The position numbers and the translations under genes were made by a program. From contig NZ_JAJEPS010000006.1 in assembly GCF_020686965.1 (NCBI RefSeq), positions 62,001-126,000 on the forward strand: a stretch of DNA of 64,000 bases, read 5' to 3'. The DNA comes from Hominiventricola filiformis (lineage in GTDB: Bacteria; Bacillota; Clostridia; Lachnospirales; Lachnospiraceae). The notes beneath the pieces are model-generated. The model searched no databases. It saw only the letters and a program-made list of their open reading frames with translations, and had not been told where the DNA came from. Position 1 is the stretch's first letter, and every line of letters begins with the position of its first letter. Shown in pieces: positions 51,963 through 61,184 of the stretch.

Positions 51963-53411
51963 TTATTTGGTTTTTACAATTTCCACCAGATAATTCCACA
52001 TTCTCTGCACAGAAGAAATGCTCATATGTTCTTCTGTGGTATGAATTTCATAAATATTTGGTCCGATGGAAACACAGTCCAGATTCGGAATCTTCGTGGA
52101 AAGAATACCACATTCCAGTCCTGCATGAATCACTTCTACTGTCGGGATTTTTCCAAACATTTCTTCGTAAATTCTCATCATTTTTGCGCGAAGTGGGGAG
52201 TCCTTCTGATACTCCCATGCCGGATATTCGCCGTTCCGCTCAATGGAAGCCCCCTCTTCCTCCGCAATAGTAGTAATCTCTTGAATCAGTTTTTCCTTCT
52301 CATCTCCAACAGAACTTCTGACTGTATACTGGAGATTCAGCAAGGAATCCTCACAGGTCATGATTCCTACATTAAGAGACGTCTGTACCAGCGTCGGAAT
52401 ATCCGGGTTCATGCGAACCACACCATTTGGAATTCTTATGAGCAGTGCTCTTACTTTAGCAGCGCTTTCTGCGGTCATAGCCGCCGCTGTTTCTTCTCCC
52501 TCAACGGTCAGTGTCACCGTCACCCCTGCATCTGTCTCTTTGCAGTTCTCGCGGAATACTTTTCCTTTGGCAGCTGCCACTTTCTCTGCCTCTGCTGCTG
52601 CCTCACGGGATGCAAATACCAGTTGTGCCTCTGCTTCACGGGTAATGGCATTATCCTTCAGTCCGCCTGCCAGTGTTACCAGATGATACGGAACCTTCTC
52701 TGCCAACGCTGTGAGCACCTGACCAAGCAGCTGATTGGCATTGGCACGGCCTTTATTGATCTCGGTGCCGGAATGTCCTCCCTTCAGACCATCTACTTTC
52801 AGCGTTGCAAAGATACCGGTTACAGTTTCTCTTTTAAGTGGCAGATTTACCTGCATATGGCATCCGCCTGCACAGCCTGCCAACAGCACACCCTCACCCT
52901 CAGAATCCAGATTTATCATGGTATGTCCTCTGAGCACGGACGGATCCAGTGCAGATGCACCTTCCATTCCCACTTCCTCGCTGGTGGTAAAGATCACTTC
53001 CAGACGGGGATGAGGAATACTTTCATCGTCAAGAAGTGCCAGTGCATAGGCAACAGCAATTCCGTCATCTCCGCCAAGGGTCGTTCCCTCTGCATAGACA
53101 TTGTCGCCGTCAATGGCCAATTTCAGACCGTCCTTTTCAAAATCAATGCTGCAGCCTGGTTTCTTCTCGCACACCATATCCAGATGTCCCTGTAAAATAA
53201 TGGGTTCTGCATCCTCATATCCTTCCGATGCTTCTTTCACCATCATAATATTCCAGGCCTGATCCTGCCAGACTTCAAGCCCGTGTGCTTTTGCAAATGC
53301 CACGCAGTAATCACTGGCTGCCTTTTCATGATAAGATCCTCTTGGGATATTGCTCAGTTCCTCAAAATATTTCCATACGCCTGCCGGCTCTAATCCTGTT
53401 AAAACTGCCAT
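51963..53411 (-). CDS. pepD: Aminoacyl-histidine dipeptidase (PepD family)
   Basis: M20-family zinc dipeptidase cutting Xaa-His and other dipeptides. The 482 residues hold H-L-D-M-V near 78-82, G-G-D-D-G-I near 115-120, and E-E-V-G-M-E near 146-151 as metal and catalytic residues, with the lid domain between. Start ATG has AAGGAG 7 bases upstream; an alternative 11 codons earlier lacks one. Confidence 0.94.
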   Translation of the reverse strand: MAVLTGLEPAGVWKYFEELSNIPRGSYHEKAASDYCVAFAKAHGLEVWQDQAWNIMMVKEASEGYEDAEPIILQGHLDMVCEKKPGCSIDFEKDGLKLAIDGDNVYAEGTTLGGDDGIAVAYALALLDDESIPHPRLEVIFTTSEEVGMEGASALDPSVLRGHTMINLDSEGEGVLLAGCAGGCHMQVNLPLKRETVTGIFATLKVDGLKGGHSGTEINKGRANANQLLGQVLTALAEKVPYHLVTLAGGLKDNAITREAEAQLVFASREAAAEAEKVAAAKGKVFRENCKETDAGVTVTLTVEGEETAAAMTAESAAKVRALLIRIPNGVVRMNPDIPTLVQTSLNVGIMTCEDSLLNLQYTVRSSVGDEKEKLIQEITTIAEEEGASIERNGEYPAWEYQKDSPLRAKMMRIYEEMFGKIPTVEVIHAGLECGILSTKIPNLDCVSIGPNIYEIHTTEEHMSISSVQRMWNYLVEIVKTK

Positions 53412-53479
53412 CGTATCTCTCCTTTTCTCTCGTACATTCATCACTCGCCAGAGTTACCCATCCCGGCTCACATGCGCCT

Positions 53480-53508
53480 ATTATAGCAAGAAACCAGACA
53501 AAACTCAA
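53480..53508 (-). promoter_or_regulatory. Promoter of pepD
   Basis: Minus strand TTGAGT (53503-53508), 17 bases, TATAAT (53480-53485). The -35 overlaps the last codons of tepA. Confidence 0.75.
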
Positions 53509-54161
53509 TCTCTTTCTGCCTTCATCAGTTCGTGAAGTTTCCGAAATGCATCCTGAATGCCACCTGCCTCATCAATCAGTCCTTCCCTGACTGCCTGTTC
53601 GCCTACCAGAATACTTCCTACGTCCTTGGTCAATTCCCCGGTCTCAAGCATCAGCTCTGTAAGCCGTTCTTTTCGTATCTGACTGTGAGACACCACAAAA
53701 CTTACAATCCGTTCCTGAATCCGTTTAAAATAATCAAACGTCTGCGACACGCCAATAATCAGTCCGGTCATACGGACCGGATGAATCATCATCGTTCCGG
53801 TCGGAACAATAAAGGAATAATCTGCAGACACCGCCAGTGGAACACCGATGGAATGACTGCCGCCAAGCACCAGGGATACCACCGGTTTGCTTAAAGATGC
53901 AATCATTTCCGCAATGGCAAGTCCGCTCTCCACATCCCCGCCCACGGTATTGATAAGCACAAGAAGTCCATGTACATCGTTATCTTCTTCTGCAGCTGCA
54001 AGCAGAGGAATCACATGCTCATATTTCGTTGTTTTACTGTTGTTTCCCAGATTCTCATGCCCCTCTACTTCCCCGATGATCGTCAGGATTCGGATGTGGG
54101 ATGCTTGCTTTAATCCCTCCGGCTGTCCGTATTTCTCCAATTTGTCTTCATTTTCTGACAT
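53505..54161 (-). CDS. tepA: ClpP-like serine protease TepA/YmfB
   Basis: A 218-residue ClpP-fold protein with N-T-V-G-G-D-V-E-S-G-L, the nucleophile Ser in G-G-S-H-S-I-G-V, and M-M-I-H-P-V. B. subtilis TepA (translocation-enhancing protein) is the best-known member. A start at 54230 would run through a hairpin plus T7 that looks like the terminator of the upstream gene, so the ATG at 54161 is preferred, with only a weak GGAAAGG site. Confidence 0.85.
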   Translation of the reverse strand: MSENEDKLEKYGQPEGLKQASHIRILTIIGEVEGHENLGNNSKTTKYEHVIPLLAAAEEDNDVHGLLVLINTVGGDVESGLAIAEMIASLSKPVVSLVLGGSHSIGVPLAVSADYSFIVPTGTMMIHPVRMTGLIIGVSQTFDYFKRIQERIVSFVVSHSQIRKERLTELMLETGELTKDVGSILVGEQAVREGLIDEAGGIQDAFRKLHELMKAERD

Positions 54162-54167
54162 AAAAAA

Positions 54168-54222
54168 ACCAGCCTTTCCACCATACTTTTCTTCTTCCAA
54201 GTATGGCTGAAAAACCGGCATT
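54168..54222 (-). terminator. Terminator of the yebC / CFI-box transcript
   Basis: Minus strand CCATACTT/AAGTATGG stem with imperfect outer pairing of CCGGTTTTTCA and TGGAAAGGCTGG, then TTTTTTT. It ends at the tepA ATG. Confidence 0.65.
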
Positions 54223-54236
54223 TTATGCACACTGTC

Positions 54237-55160
54237 TCAGTTCATATAGCGGGATTTCAGTTCCATCACCATATCCTGATATCTGTTACAGCACTCTTCG
54301 TATTTTTCATCCTCAATCTCATGGATACAAGGCATCAGATATCTGTCATAAAGATCCTGATAAAGTTCTTTTCTGTTGTCACAGCGATCCATTCTTTTTA
54401 CAATCGTAGGCGCAATATCATAGTATTCATCAACCATCTCTTTTCGCTCTGGATCACTCTCCATATACTGGTCTCTGTAATCTTTCAGAAGACGCAGTTC
54501 ATAACAGTCTGCTTCTTTTCCAAGACTTTCACAGATTGCTGTCGTCACATAGCAAAGTTTCCGTTTGAATCCGCCTGCAATATCCTCATAAGATGCCTTG
54601 CCCAGATTAACACTGAACATTTCATTCCATGCAGCAAGCAGCTGATCGGCAAATGGCTCGGAAAAATCAGACGGATATTTTCGTACCGCCGGAACCAGAT
54701 AAATAGATATCATAAAATTGTAATCCATCTGCTTCTGGGTTTTATGACCCTTAAATTTCAGTTTTCCCAGCTCTTCATTTGCTGTTCCGGTCATCCAGCT
54801 GACCATTTCCTGAATTTTATCCTCCGGATTATCTGTGCTTCCGCAGAGCTTATCCATAGCTTCAAACACACTGCTGTTCGCTCCGTAAAACTCCTCAAAC
54901 TGACCTGTATAAAGGTTTTTCTTAAAGTTCATCATCGGTTTGTCACAGGTACGGATCAGACTGCGCAGACCATTCTCTGCACATTCTGCGTATTTTACAT
55001 ATTCCGCTTCTGCAAGCGGTTCTCTGATGGTTTTCTTTTCGCCGAGCGCATCTGCCACACGAATCTCCTCACCGCAGAACATACAGATAATCTGCTCTCT
55101 GTCCTCCGGTACCTGAATCTTCTCATGACATTTCGGACATGTACCTTCTTTAAACATCAT
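54237..55160 (-). CDS. Zinc-ribbon protein with CFI-box-like C-terminal motif
   Basis: Unrecognised function, 307 residues, no membrane segment. N-terminal zinc ribbon C8/C11/C26/C29. A long helical region follows. Near 203-230 there is the pattern C-Y-V-T-T-A-I-C...C-Y-E-L-R-x-L-K-x-Y-R-D, similar to the CFI-box (C-F-I-A-T-A...L-R-x-F-R-D) seen in bacterial surface and zinc-ribbon proteins. It follows yebC by 2 bases and is probably cotranscribed. Confidence 0.7.
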   Translation of the reverse strand: MMFKEGTCPKCHEKIQVPEDREQIICMFCGEEIRVADALGEKKTIREPLAEAEYVKYAECAENGLRSLIRTCDKPMMNFKKNLYTGQFEEFYGANSSVFEAMDKLCGSTDNPEDKIQEMVSWMTGTANEELGKLKFKGHKTQKQMDYNFMISIYLVPAVRKYPSDFSEPFADQLLAAWNEMFSVNLGKASYEDIAGGFKRKLCYVTTAICESLGKEADCYELRLLKDYRDQYMESDPERKEMVDEYYDIAPTIVKRMDRCDNRKELYQDLYDRYLMPCIHEIEDEKYEECCNRYQDMVMELKSRYMN

Positions 55161-55162
55161 AG

Positions 55163-55888
55163 TTACTCATCCCAGTTATGGTAAACAGCCTGAACATCAT
55201 CATCTTCATCAAGAAGATCCAGTGTACGGTTCAGGTATTTAATATCGTTCTCATCGCTGAGAGATACATAATTCTGCGGAATCATGGTAATCTCTGCCTC
55301 AGCCATCGGAACTCCCTCTTTCTCCAATGCCTCACGGACTGCAGAGAAATCATCCGGATTTGTCAGGATCTCAAAGCTGTCCTCCTCTTCGAAGAAATCC
55401 TCGGCCCCTGCGTCCAGAGCCATCATCATCAGGTCATCAGCGTCCATATCGCACTCTTCGCGGTCAATGATAATCTGTCCCTTCTGGTCGAACATGTAGG
55501 ATACACATCCGCTGGTTCCCAGGCTTCCGTTTCCTTTGGTAAATGCGTTACGCACATTGGAAGCGGTACGGTTCTTATTATCAGTCAGAGCCTCTACAAT
55601 AATAGCGATTCCGCTCGGACCATATCCTTCATATGTAACATGCTCATAGTTTACAGCATTGGCATCACCGGCTGCACGTTTAATACCACGGTCAATCGTA
55701 TCGTTCGGCATGTTGTTAGCTTTTGCTTTTGCGATGACATCTCTTAAACGGCTGTTGTTATTCGGATCCGGACCGCCCTCTTTTACTGCAACTGCAAGTT
55801 CTCTTCCGATAATGGTAAAGATCTTACCTTTTGCTGCATCATTTTTCTCTTTCTTATGTTTAATATTTGCGAACTTGGAATGTCCTGA
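55163..55888 (-). CDS. yebC: YebC/PmpR-family regulator or translation factor
   Basis: A 241-residue protein starting M-S-G-H-S-K-F-A-N-I-K-H-K-K, the family signature. YebC proteins are annotated as DNA-binding regulators; recent work on the family links them to translation of proline-rich stretches. AAGGAG lies 9 bases before the ATG; the start 13 codons earlier is rejected. Confidence 0.95.
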   Translation of the reverse strand, partial: SGHSKFANIKHKKEKNDAAKGKIFTIIGRELAVAVKEGGPDPNNNSRLRDVIAKAKANNMPNDTIDRGIKRAAGDANAVNYEHVTYEGYGPSGIAIIVEALTDNKNRTASNVRNAFTKGNGSLGTSGCVSYMFDQKGQIIIDREECDMDADDLMMMALDAGAEDFFEEEDSFEILTNPDDFSAVREALEKEGVPMAEAEITMIPQNYVSLSDENDIKYLNRTLDLLDEDDDVQAVYHNWDE

Positions 55889-55993
55889 CATAAACAAAAT
55901 CTCCTTTTCTCGTCTTTCGTTCTTCAACGGTCATAATTGACCGCCATCTATGCATGCTATCTATCTTATCACGCAAAATCAATGTTTGCAAGC

Positions 55994-56338
55994 CTATGTA
56001 TCCAATTCCAGGCTGATTTTCAATGCAATATCTATTTTTTTCTGAATCCGATCGTCCAGATGACAGACTTTATCCTTCAGTCTTTTCTTATCAATCGTGC
56101 GAAGCTGCTCCAGCAATATGACGGAATCCTTCACCATATTAGACGTGGAGGCATTCAGTTCCACATGTGTAGGAAGTTTCGCTTTATTCATTCTGGAAGT
56201 AATAGCAGCACAGATTACGGTAGGACTGTGCCGGTTTCCGATGTCATTCTGGATAATCAGCACAGGCCGGACGCCGCCCTGCTCTGAACCGATCACCGGA
56301 CTTAAATCCGCATAATAGACATCTCCGCGTCTGATCAT
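55994..56338 (-). CDS. mazF: MazF/PemK-family mRNA endoribonuclease
   Basis: Toxin-type RNase, 114 residues, with R-R-G-D-V-Y-Y-A-D-L near 3-12, G-S-E-Q-G-G-V-R-P-V near 17-26 and the catalytic-type T-S-R near 54. Resembles B. subtilis EndoA/NdoA. In B. subtilis the antitoxin gene lies between alr and ndoA; here only 55 bases separate alr and mazF, and no antitoxin is visible. ATG is chosen over the GTG four codons earlier because of the GGAG spacing. Confidence 0.9.
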   Translation of the reverse strand: MIRRGDVYYADLSPVIGSEQGGVRPVLIIQNDIGNRHSPTVICAAITSRMNKAKLPTHVELNASTSNMVKDSVILLEQLRTIDKKRLKDKVCHLDDRIQKKIDIALKISLELDT

Positions 56339-56393
56339 CAACTGTTTCACTCCGATCTGTTCTTGTTTTATCAGTCAGAGTATTTCCGGATGA

Positions 56394-57578
56394 TTACTCA
56401 TTTATTCCATTTTCTGAAAAATAATCCTGGGTTGCAATGATCTTTCCGTCTTTCCAGAAACGTCTGGGAACACGTTTGCCGATATCGCAGGCCAGCTCAT
56501 AATGGAAGCGACCGGATTTTTCCGCCAGTTCCTCCATTGTAATTTCATAACCACCGTCTGATCCGATCAAAGTCACCATATCCCCCTCTTTGACATTCGG
56601 AATCTCGGTTACATCCACCATAAACTGATCCATGCAGATTCTGCCGAGGATTGGAGCCTCGCATCCACGAATCAGCACACGGCCTTTTCCTGAGAGAGAA
56701 CGAGGGTAGCCATCACCATACCCCACGGGAATTGTTGCAACTTTCATCGGATGCTCCACCACAAAAGTTCCTCCATAACTGATCTGGCTTCCCGGCTGAA
56801 GTTCCTTAATATAGACAATATGGCTCTTCAGACTCATAACCGGAACAATGGGAGCTGCCAGCTTATTCACTTCCTCTGACGGATACATTCCATAGATGGA
56901 GATACCCGCACGCACCAGATCCATATTAGCCTCCGGCATGTCATAGATACCGGCACTGTTGGAGCAATGGTGAATAGCAATCGGCACCTCCCGGTCTTTC
57001 AGCATCTGTGAAAATGCCTGGTATCTTTCAAACTGCAGATTTGCCCACTGTTTATCTTTCTCATCTGCCCTTGCAAAATGAGTGAACAGTCCTTCCATCT
57101 CCACATTCGGGAGTTTACTGATCGCTTTTACGACATCCGCACTCTCTGCTGTATCCGAAAATCCGATTCTGGACATTCCTGTGTCCACTTTAATATGGAA
57201 ATATACTTTTTTCTGCTGGCGGACTGCTTCTTCGGAAAGCTGGCGCGCCATAGACAGTTTGAAGACCGCAGGCCGAATATCATAACGCACTACGTCTTCA
57301 TACGCATCCGGGAATACAAATCCCAGAATCAGGATGGGTTTTTCGATTCCTGCCTTTCTTAGCAGCACCGCTTCTTCAATAGTCGCCACCGCAAAACCCC
57401 AGATATACGGATATTCCTGAACCATATGCGCAATAGGAATTGCTCCATGTCCGTATCCATCCGTCTTGACTACCGCGATCATCTTCGTCTCCGGAGCCAG
57501 ACGATCTTTCATACTTTTAAAATTATATGCAACTGCATTCAGATTAATCTCAGCACAGATTCTTAAATAATGTTTCAT
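56394..57578 (-). CDS. alr: Alanine racemase
   Basis: Makes D-alanine for the cell wall, PLP-dependent. The 394 residues show the PLP lysine in V-V-K-T-D-G-Y-G-H-G near 38 and the catalytic Tyr in Q-I-S-Y-G-G-T-F near 265. ATG overlaps the nnrD stop (ATGA). The nnrD-alr-mazF order is common in Firmicutes. It feeds D-Ala into the pathway acted on by the carboxypeptidase at 14303-15292. Confidence 0.96.
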   Translation of the reverse strand: MKHYLRICAEINLNAVAYNFKSMKDRLAPETKMIAVVKTDGYGHGAIPIAHMVQEYPYIWGFAVATIEEAVLLRKAGIEKPILILGFVFPDAYEDVVRYDIRPAVFKLSMARQLSEEAVRQQKKVYFHIKVDTGMSRIGFSDTAESADVVKAISKLPNVEMEGLFTHFARADEKDKQWANLQFERYQAFSQMLKDREVPIAIHHCSNSAGIYDMPEANMDLVRAGISIYGMYPSEEVNKLAAPIVPVMSLKSHIVYIKELQPGSQISYGGTFVVEHPMKVATIPVGYGDGYPRSLSGKGRVLIRGCEAPILGRICMDQFMVDVTEIPNVKEGDMVTLIGSDGGYEITMEELAEKSGRFHYELACDIGKRVPRRFWKDGKIIATQDYFSENGINE

Positions 57579-58420
57579 GACTCTTCTCCTTTTCTCATAG
57601 CCTGGGGCAGATATTCGATCAAATGTCTGGCCAGTAATCCATAGGTTCCTTCTCTTTCAGCTGCCAGATCACCGGCGCGTCCGTGAAGCCATACGCCAAG
57701 TCTTGCTGCATCTTCTGCATCCATCCTCTGGCCCAGAAGTCCTGCAATAATACCGGTAAGAACGTCTCCGCTTCCTGCCGTGGACATTCCGTTATTTCCC
57801 GTTGTGTTCACTGTCACTCTGTCAGGATCACCGATCGCAGACGGGGCATCTTTCAGAACACAGATACAATGATAAGCCTTGGCAAATGCCTGCGCCTGTC
57901 CGGGAATATTTTCTGATATTTCTTTCATTGTAAGACCGGTCAGCCGCGAAAATTCTCCCACATGAGGAGTCACAATCAGCGGTCCTTCATGCTGTTCCAG
58001 AAGTTCCATACGTTCTGCCAGAAGATTCAGTCCATCCGCATCCACGACCATCGGATGATTCCACTTCTTCATCACCTGCTCAAGCAGTACTGCAGAATTA
58101 TCGCTTTTTCCAAGTCCCGGACCAATTGCCACCGTATCTGCCCAGGAAAAAGCTTCTGTCAGCTGCTCAAGCATGGAGTCTCTGTCTTCATACGTCGTCA
58201 TGATCGCTTCCGGAAGAAGCGTCTGTAAAATGATACGGTTCGCTTCCGGCGTGAAAATTCGTACCATACCGGCTCCAGTACGAAGTGCAGCATATCCGCA
58301 GAGATATGCTGCTCCTGCCATATTTTTACTGCCTGCAATACACAGGACCTTTCCATAAATTCCTTTGTGTGAACGCGCTGTCCGCTTCGGCAGCATATCC
58401 AGCATTATTTTTTCTTCCAT
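57575..58420 (-). CDS. nnrD: ADP/ATP-dependent NAD(P)H-hydrate dehydratase
   Basis: Repairs damaged NADHX/NADPHX. The 281 residues from the chosen ATG have G-S-x-x-M-A-G-A-A near 32-40, G-P-G-L-G near 97 and the ribokinase-like A-G-S-G-D-V-L-T-G near 218. This is the C-terminal YjeF domain alone; the epimerase domain is missing. Start is uncertain: upstream in-frame codons (to 58489) lie in the rex terminator; an ATG at 58405 is also possible. Confidence 0.9.
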   Translation of the reverse strand: MEEKIMLDMLPKRTARSHKGIYGKVLCIAGSKNMAGAAYLCGYAALRTGAGMVRIFTPEANRIILQTLLPEAIMTTYEDRDSMLEQLTEAFSWADTVAIGPGLGKSDNSAVLLEQVMKKWNHPMVVDADGLNLLAERMELLEQHEGPLIVTPHVGEFSRLTGLTMKEISENIPGQAQAFAKAYHCICVLKDAPSAIGDPDRVTVNTTGNNGMSTAGSGDVLTGIIAGLLGQRMDAEDAARLGVWLHGRAGDLAAEREGTYGLLARHLIEYLPQAMRKGEES

Positions 58421-58440
58421 CTTTTCTGTTTTCCCGTAAA

Positions 58441-58484
58441 AAAGGGGCTTCTGCGAAGGTTTGTCCGTTCGCATTGGCCCCTTT
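58441..58484 (-). terminator. Terminator of rex
   Basis: Minus strand AAAGGGGC/GCCCCTTT stem, inner TGCGAA/TTCGCA, then T-tract. Confidence 0.85.
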
Positions 58485-58505
58485 GTCATTTCATATACCT
58501 GTCAG

Positions 58506-59150
58506 TTATTCCGCTTCTTCCGGACGCTCATAACTGGTGATCCGATAGGAAAGCTGCATCAGACTGTCTACCAGATGTACGTTCTCCACTACCACATCCT
58601 TCGGAACGTCCAGATCCAGATGTGCAAAATTCCACAGAGCCTTGATTCCGCAGGCTGCCAGTCTGGTTGCCGCTTCCTGTACCTTACTCTTCGGCAGAGT
58701 CAGTACCGCAATCTCAATCTGCTCTTCTTCCACAAACTCTTCCAATTCGTCCATCATCAGAACCGGAATTCCTCTGATTGAGGTACCCGCCAGTTCCGGG
58801 CGGATATCAAAAATTGCCTTCGTGATAAATCCATTCTTGCTGAAATCATAGTTTGCAAGTGCATGTCCGAAGTTACCTCCACCAATGATAATCATTGGAT
58901 GAGTCGTATTCACTCCAAGAATCTTGCCGATCTCATCATAAAGATACTGTACATTATATCCATATCCCTGCTGTCCAAATCCACCAAAATTATTTAAGTC
59001 CTGACGTATCTGGGAAGCTGTTACCTGCATTTTATTACTTAATTCTCCGGAGGAGATACGTTCTACTCCGTTATTCAGCATCTCACCGAGATATCTATAG
59101 TATCGCGGAAGTCTTTTTATAACCGCTTTTGATATGCGTCTTTCTTCCAT
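58506..59150 (-). CDS. rex: Redox-sensing transcriptional repressor Rex
   Basis: NADH/NAD+-responsive repressor of fermentation genes, 214 residues: winged helix (about 5-75, with S-A-x-x-x-R-D-L-x-F-G-type helix T-A-S-Q-I-R-Q-D-L-N-N-F-G) and Rossmann domain with G-G-G-N-F-G near 88-93. GGAGG is 6 bases before ATG. It likely controls NADH-consuming genes elsewhere. No Rex box was seen in this window. Confidence 0.95.
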   Translation of the reverse strand: MEERRISKAVIKRLPRYYRYLGEMLNNGVERISSGELSNKMQVTASQIRQDLNNFGGFGQQGYGYNVQYLYDEIGKILGVNTTHPMIIIGGGNFGHALANYDFSKNGFITKAIFDIRPELAGTSIRGIPVLMMDELEEFVEEEQIEIAVLTLPKSKVQEAATRLAACGIKALWNFAHLDLDVPKDVVVENVHLVDSLMQLSYRITSYERPEEAE

Positions 59151-59178
59151 AAAACGCCTCCAATCATATACTTTATAT

Positions 59179-59207
59179 ATTATAAAACGCTGTTTATTTT
59201 TTGTCAA
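59179..59207 (-). promoter_or_regulatory. Consensus promoter of rex
   Basis: Minus strand TTGACA (59202-59207), 17 bases, TATAAT (59179-59184). A CTGTCAG/CTGACAG inverted repeat (59214-59232), with no T-tract, sits just upstream over the ABC-F stop codon. Confidence 0.9.
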
Positions 59208-59220
59208 ACTTTTCTGTCAG

Positions 59221-61137
59221 TTATTCTGACAGTTCTTCCCATTTTTCATATAATTCTTCCAGTTCCGTCTGGATGGCATCTTTTTCTTTGGAAAGCTTCG
59301 TCACTTCCGCCACATTGGTGAAAACTTCTTTCTTCTCCAGTTCCGCATCAATCTCTTTATCGCGGTTCTCCAGCTCTTCAATGCGGCTTTCTACTTTCTT
59401 CAGCTCATTTTGTTTCTTACGAAGCTGTGCCTGCTGTTCTTTCTGCTGCTTCCAGTCCAGCTTGGAATCTGTGTCTGCGGTTGTCTCTGCTGCCGAAACC
59501 GTCTCCGTGGGAGCCGCAGTGAAATTTACCATGGTCTCTTTCTTTTCCAGATAATAATCGTAGTTTCCAATATAGTTGGTCAGTCCCTGATTTTCCAGAT
59601 CGAGAATCCGGGTCGCTACTGTATTGATGAAATAACGGTCGTGGGAGACGAACAGCACCGTTCCGGTATAATGGTTCAGCGCATCCTCCAGTACTTCTTT
59701 CGAAACGATATCCAGATGGTTGGTGGGCTCGTCGAGGATCAGGAAGTTTGCCTCGGAAAGCATGAGCTTCGCCAGAGAAACACGGCCACGCTCGCCACCG
59801 CTTAAATCTTTAATCCGTTTAAATACATCATCCCCTGTAAAAAGGAAGGCAGCCAGTACGTTACGGATTTTTGTATTGGTCAATGTCGGATAGGCATCCG
59901 AAAGTTCTTCAAATACCGTCTTTTCCATATGAAGCACATGGTGCTCCTGATCGTAATAACCAATCTGCACCCGGGAACCCAGATGCACTTCTCCTGCATC
60001 CGCCGGAATTACCTGATTCAAAATCTTCAGGATCGTGGTCTTTCCCGTACCATTGCTTCCGATGAGCGCCACTCTCTCACCGCGCTTGATTTCAAAATCA
60101 AGATCCGTGAACAACGTCTGGGGCGGAAATGCCTTGGACAGTCCCAATACTGTAAGTACGTCATTACCGCTTACCACCCGCGGCTCCAGTTCAATATGCA
60201 TATCTGCCTTTACTTCAGAAGGCTTGTCCAGCACATCCAGCTTGTCCAGCATTTTCTCACGGCTTTCGGCACGCTTGATGGATTTCTCGCGGTTGAAGGA
60301 TTTCAGTTTGGCAATAACTTCCTCCTGATGTTTGATTTCCCGCTGCTGGTTTAAGTACGCCTGCATCTGTGCTTCCCGGAGCATGGCTTTTTTCTGGGCA
60401 TAATCGGAATAATTGCCCATGAAGGTGGTCACCTGTCCCTGATCAATCTCGATAACTTTGGTCACAACTCTGTTGAGAAAATACCGGTCATGGGAGACAA
60501 TGAGTACGGCTCCCTGATAATTCATAAGGAACGTCTCCAGCCAGGTGATAGAACCCATATCCAGGTGGTTGGTGGGCTCATCCAACATAATAATATCCGG
60601 TTTGGAGAGCAGCAGTTTACCCAGTGAAACACGGGTCTTCTGTCCACCGGACAGGGTATCCACATGCTTGGAAAAATCTTCTTCCGTAAATCCGAGGCCC
60701 TTTAATACACCCGTAATCTCACTTTTCCAGGCATATCCGTTCTTCTGCTCAAACTCATGGCTCAGTCTTGCATACTGGTCCATCAGCTCCTGCAGTTCGG
60801 CACCCTCTGCCTGTTTCATGGAAAGCTCCATGCTGCGGATCCGAGCTTCCAGATCGAGCACATCCTGCTTCACCGTCAGAAGCTCATCAAAAATCGTGTT
60901 TCCACTCTGCATCTCCTGATGCTGAGCAAGATATCCGATGGTGGCACCTTTGTTGATCACCGTCTGCCCGTCATCTGCCGCCATCTCCCCTATGATAATT
61001 TTTAAAAGCGTAGACTTTCCGGCACCGTTGATACCAACGATCGCCGCTTTCTCCCGCTCTTCAATATGAAAAGAAGCATTTTTGAGGACTTCGTTGTCCC
61101 CGAATGCTTTGCATATATTCTGACATGCTAAAATCAT
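59221..61137 (-). CDS. ABC-F family ATPase
   Basis: Ribosome-associated duplicated ABC ATPase without membrane domains, 638 residues. Walker A motifs G-I-N-G-A-G-K-S near 35 and G-S-N-G-T-G-K-T near 360; signatures L-S-G-G-Q-K-T-R near 160 and L-S-G-G-E-R-G-R near 455; linker about 240-320; coiled-coil C-terminal extension about 545-635. Resembles B. subtilis YdiF. It may rescue stalled ribosomes; antibiotic resistance is not implied. Confidence 0.93.
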   Translation of the reverse strand: MILACQNICKAFGDNEVLKNASFHIEEREKAAIVGINGAGKSTLLKIIIGEMAADDGQTVINKGATIGYLAQHQEMQSGNTIFDELLTVKQDVLDLEARIRSMELSMKQAEGAELQELMDQYARLSHEFEQKNGYAWKSEITGVLKGLGFTEEDFSKHVDTLSGGQKTRVSLGKLLLSKPDIIMLDEPTNHLDMGSITWLETFLMNYQGAVLIVSHDRYFLNRVVTKVIEIDQGQVTTFMGNYSDYAQKKAMLREAQMQAYLNQQREIKHQEEVIAKLKSFNREKSIKRAESREKMLDKLDVLDKPSEVKADMHIELEPRVVSGNDVLTVLGLSKAFPPQTLFTDLDFEIKRGERVALIGSNGTGKTTILKILNQVIPADAGEVHLGSRVQIGYYDQEHHVLHMEKTVFEELSDAYPTLTNTKIRNVLAAFLFTGDDVFKRIKDLSGGERGRVSLAKLMLSEANFLILDEPTNHLDIVSKEVLEDALNHYTGTVLFVSHDRYFINTVATRILDLENQGLTNYIGNYDYYLEKKETMVNFTAAPTETVSAAETTADTDSKLDWKQQKEQQAQLRKKQNELKKVESRIEELENRDKEIDAELEKKEVFTNVAEVTKLSKEKDAIQTELEELYEKWEELSE

Positions 61138-61184
61138 TTTTGTAAATCTCCGTTTCTATAAATCCTGCGGACGGCTAAAATCCA

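Noticed and set aside
52026..53195. Forward open frame of 389 codons opposite pepD
   Set aside because: Antisense shadow of a conserved peptidase; composition is not protein-like.
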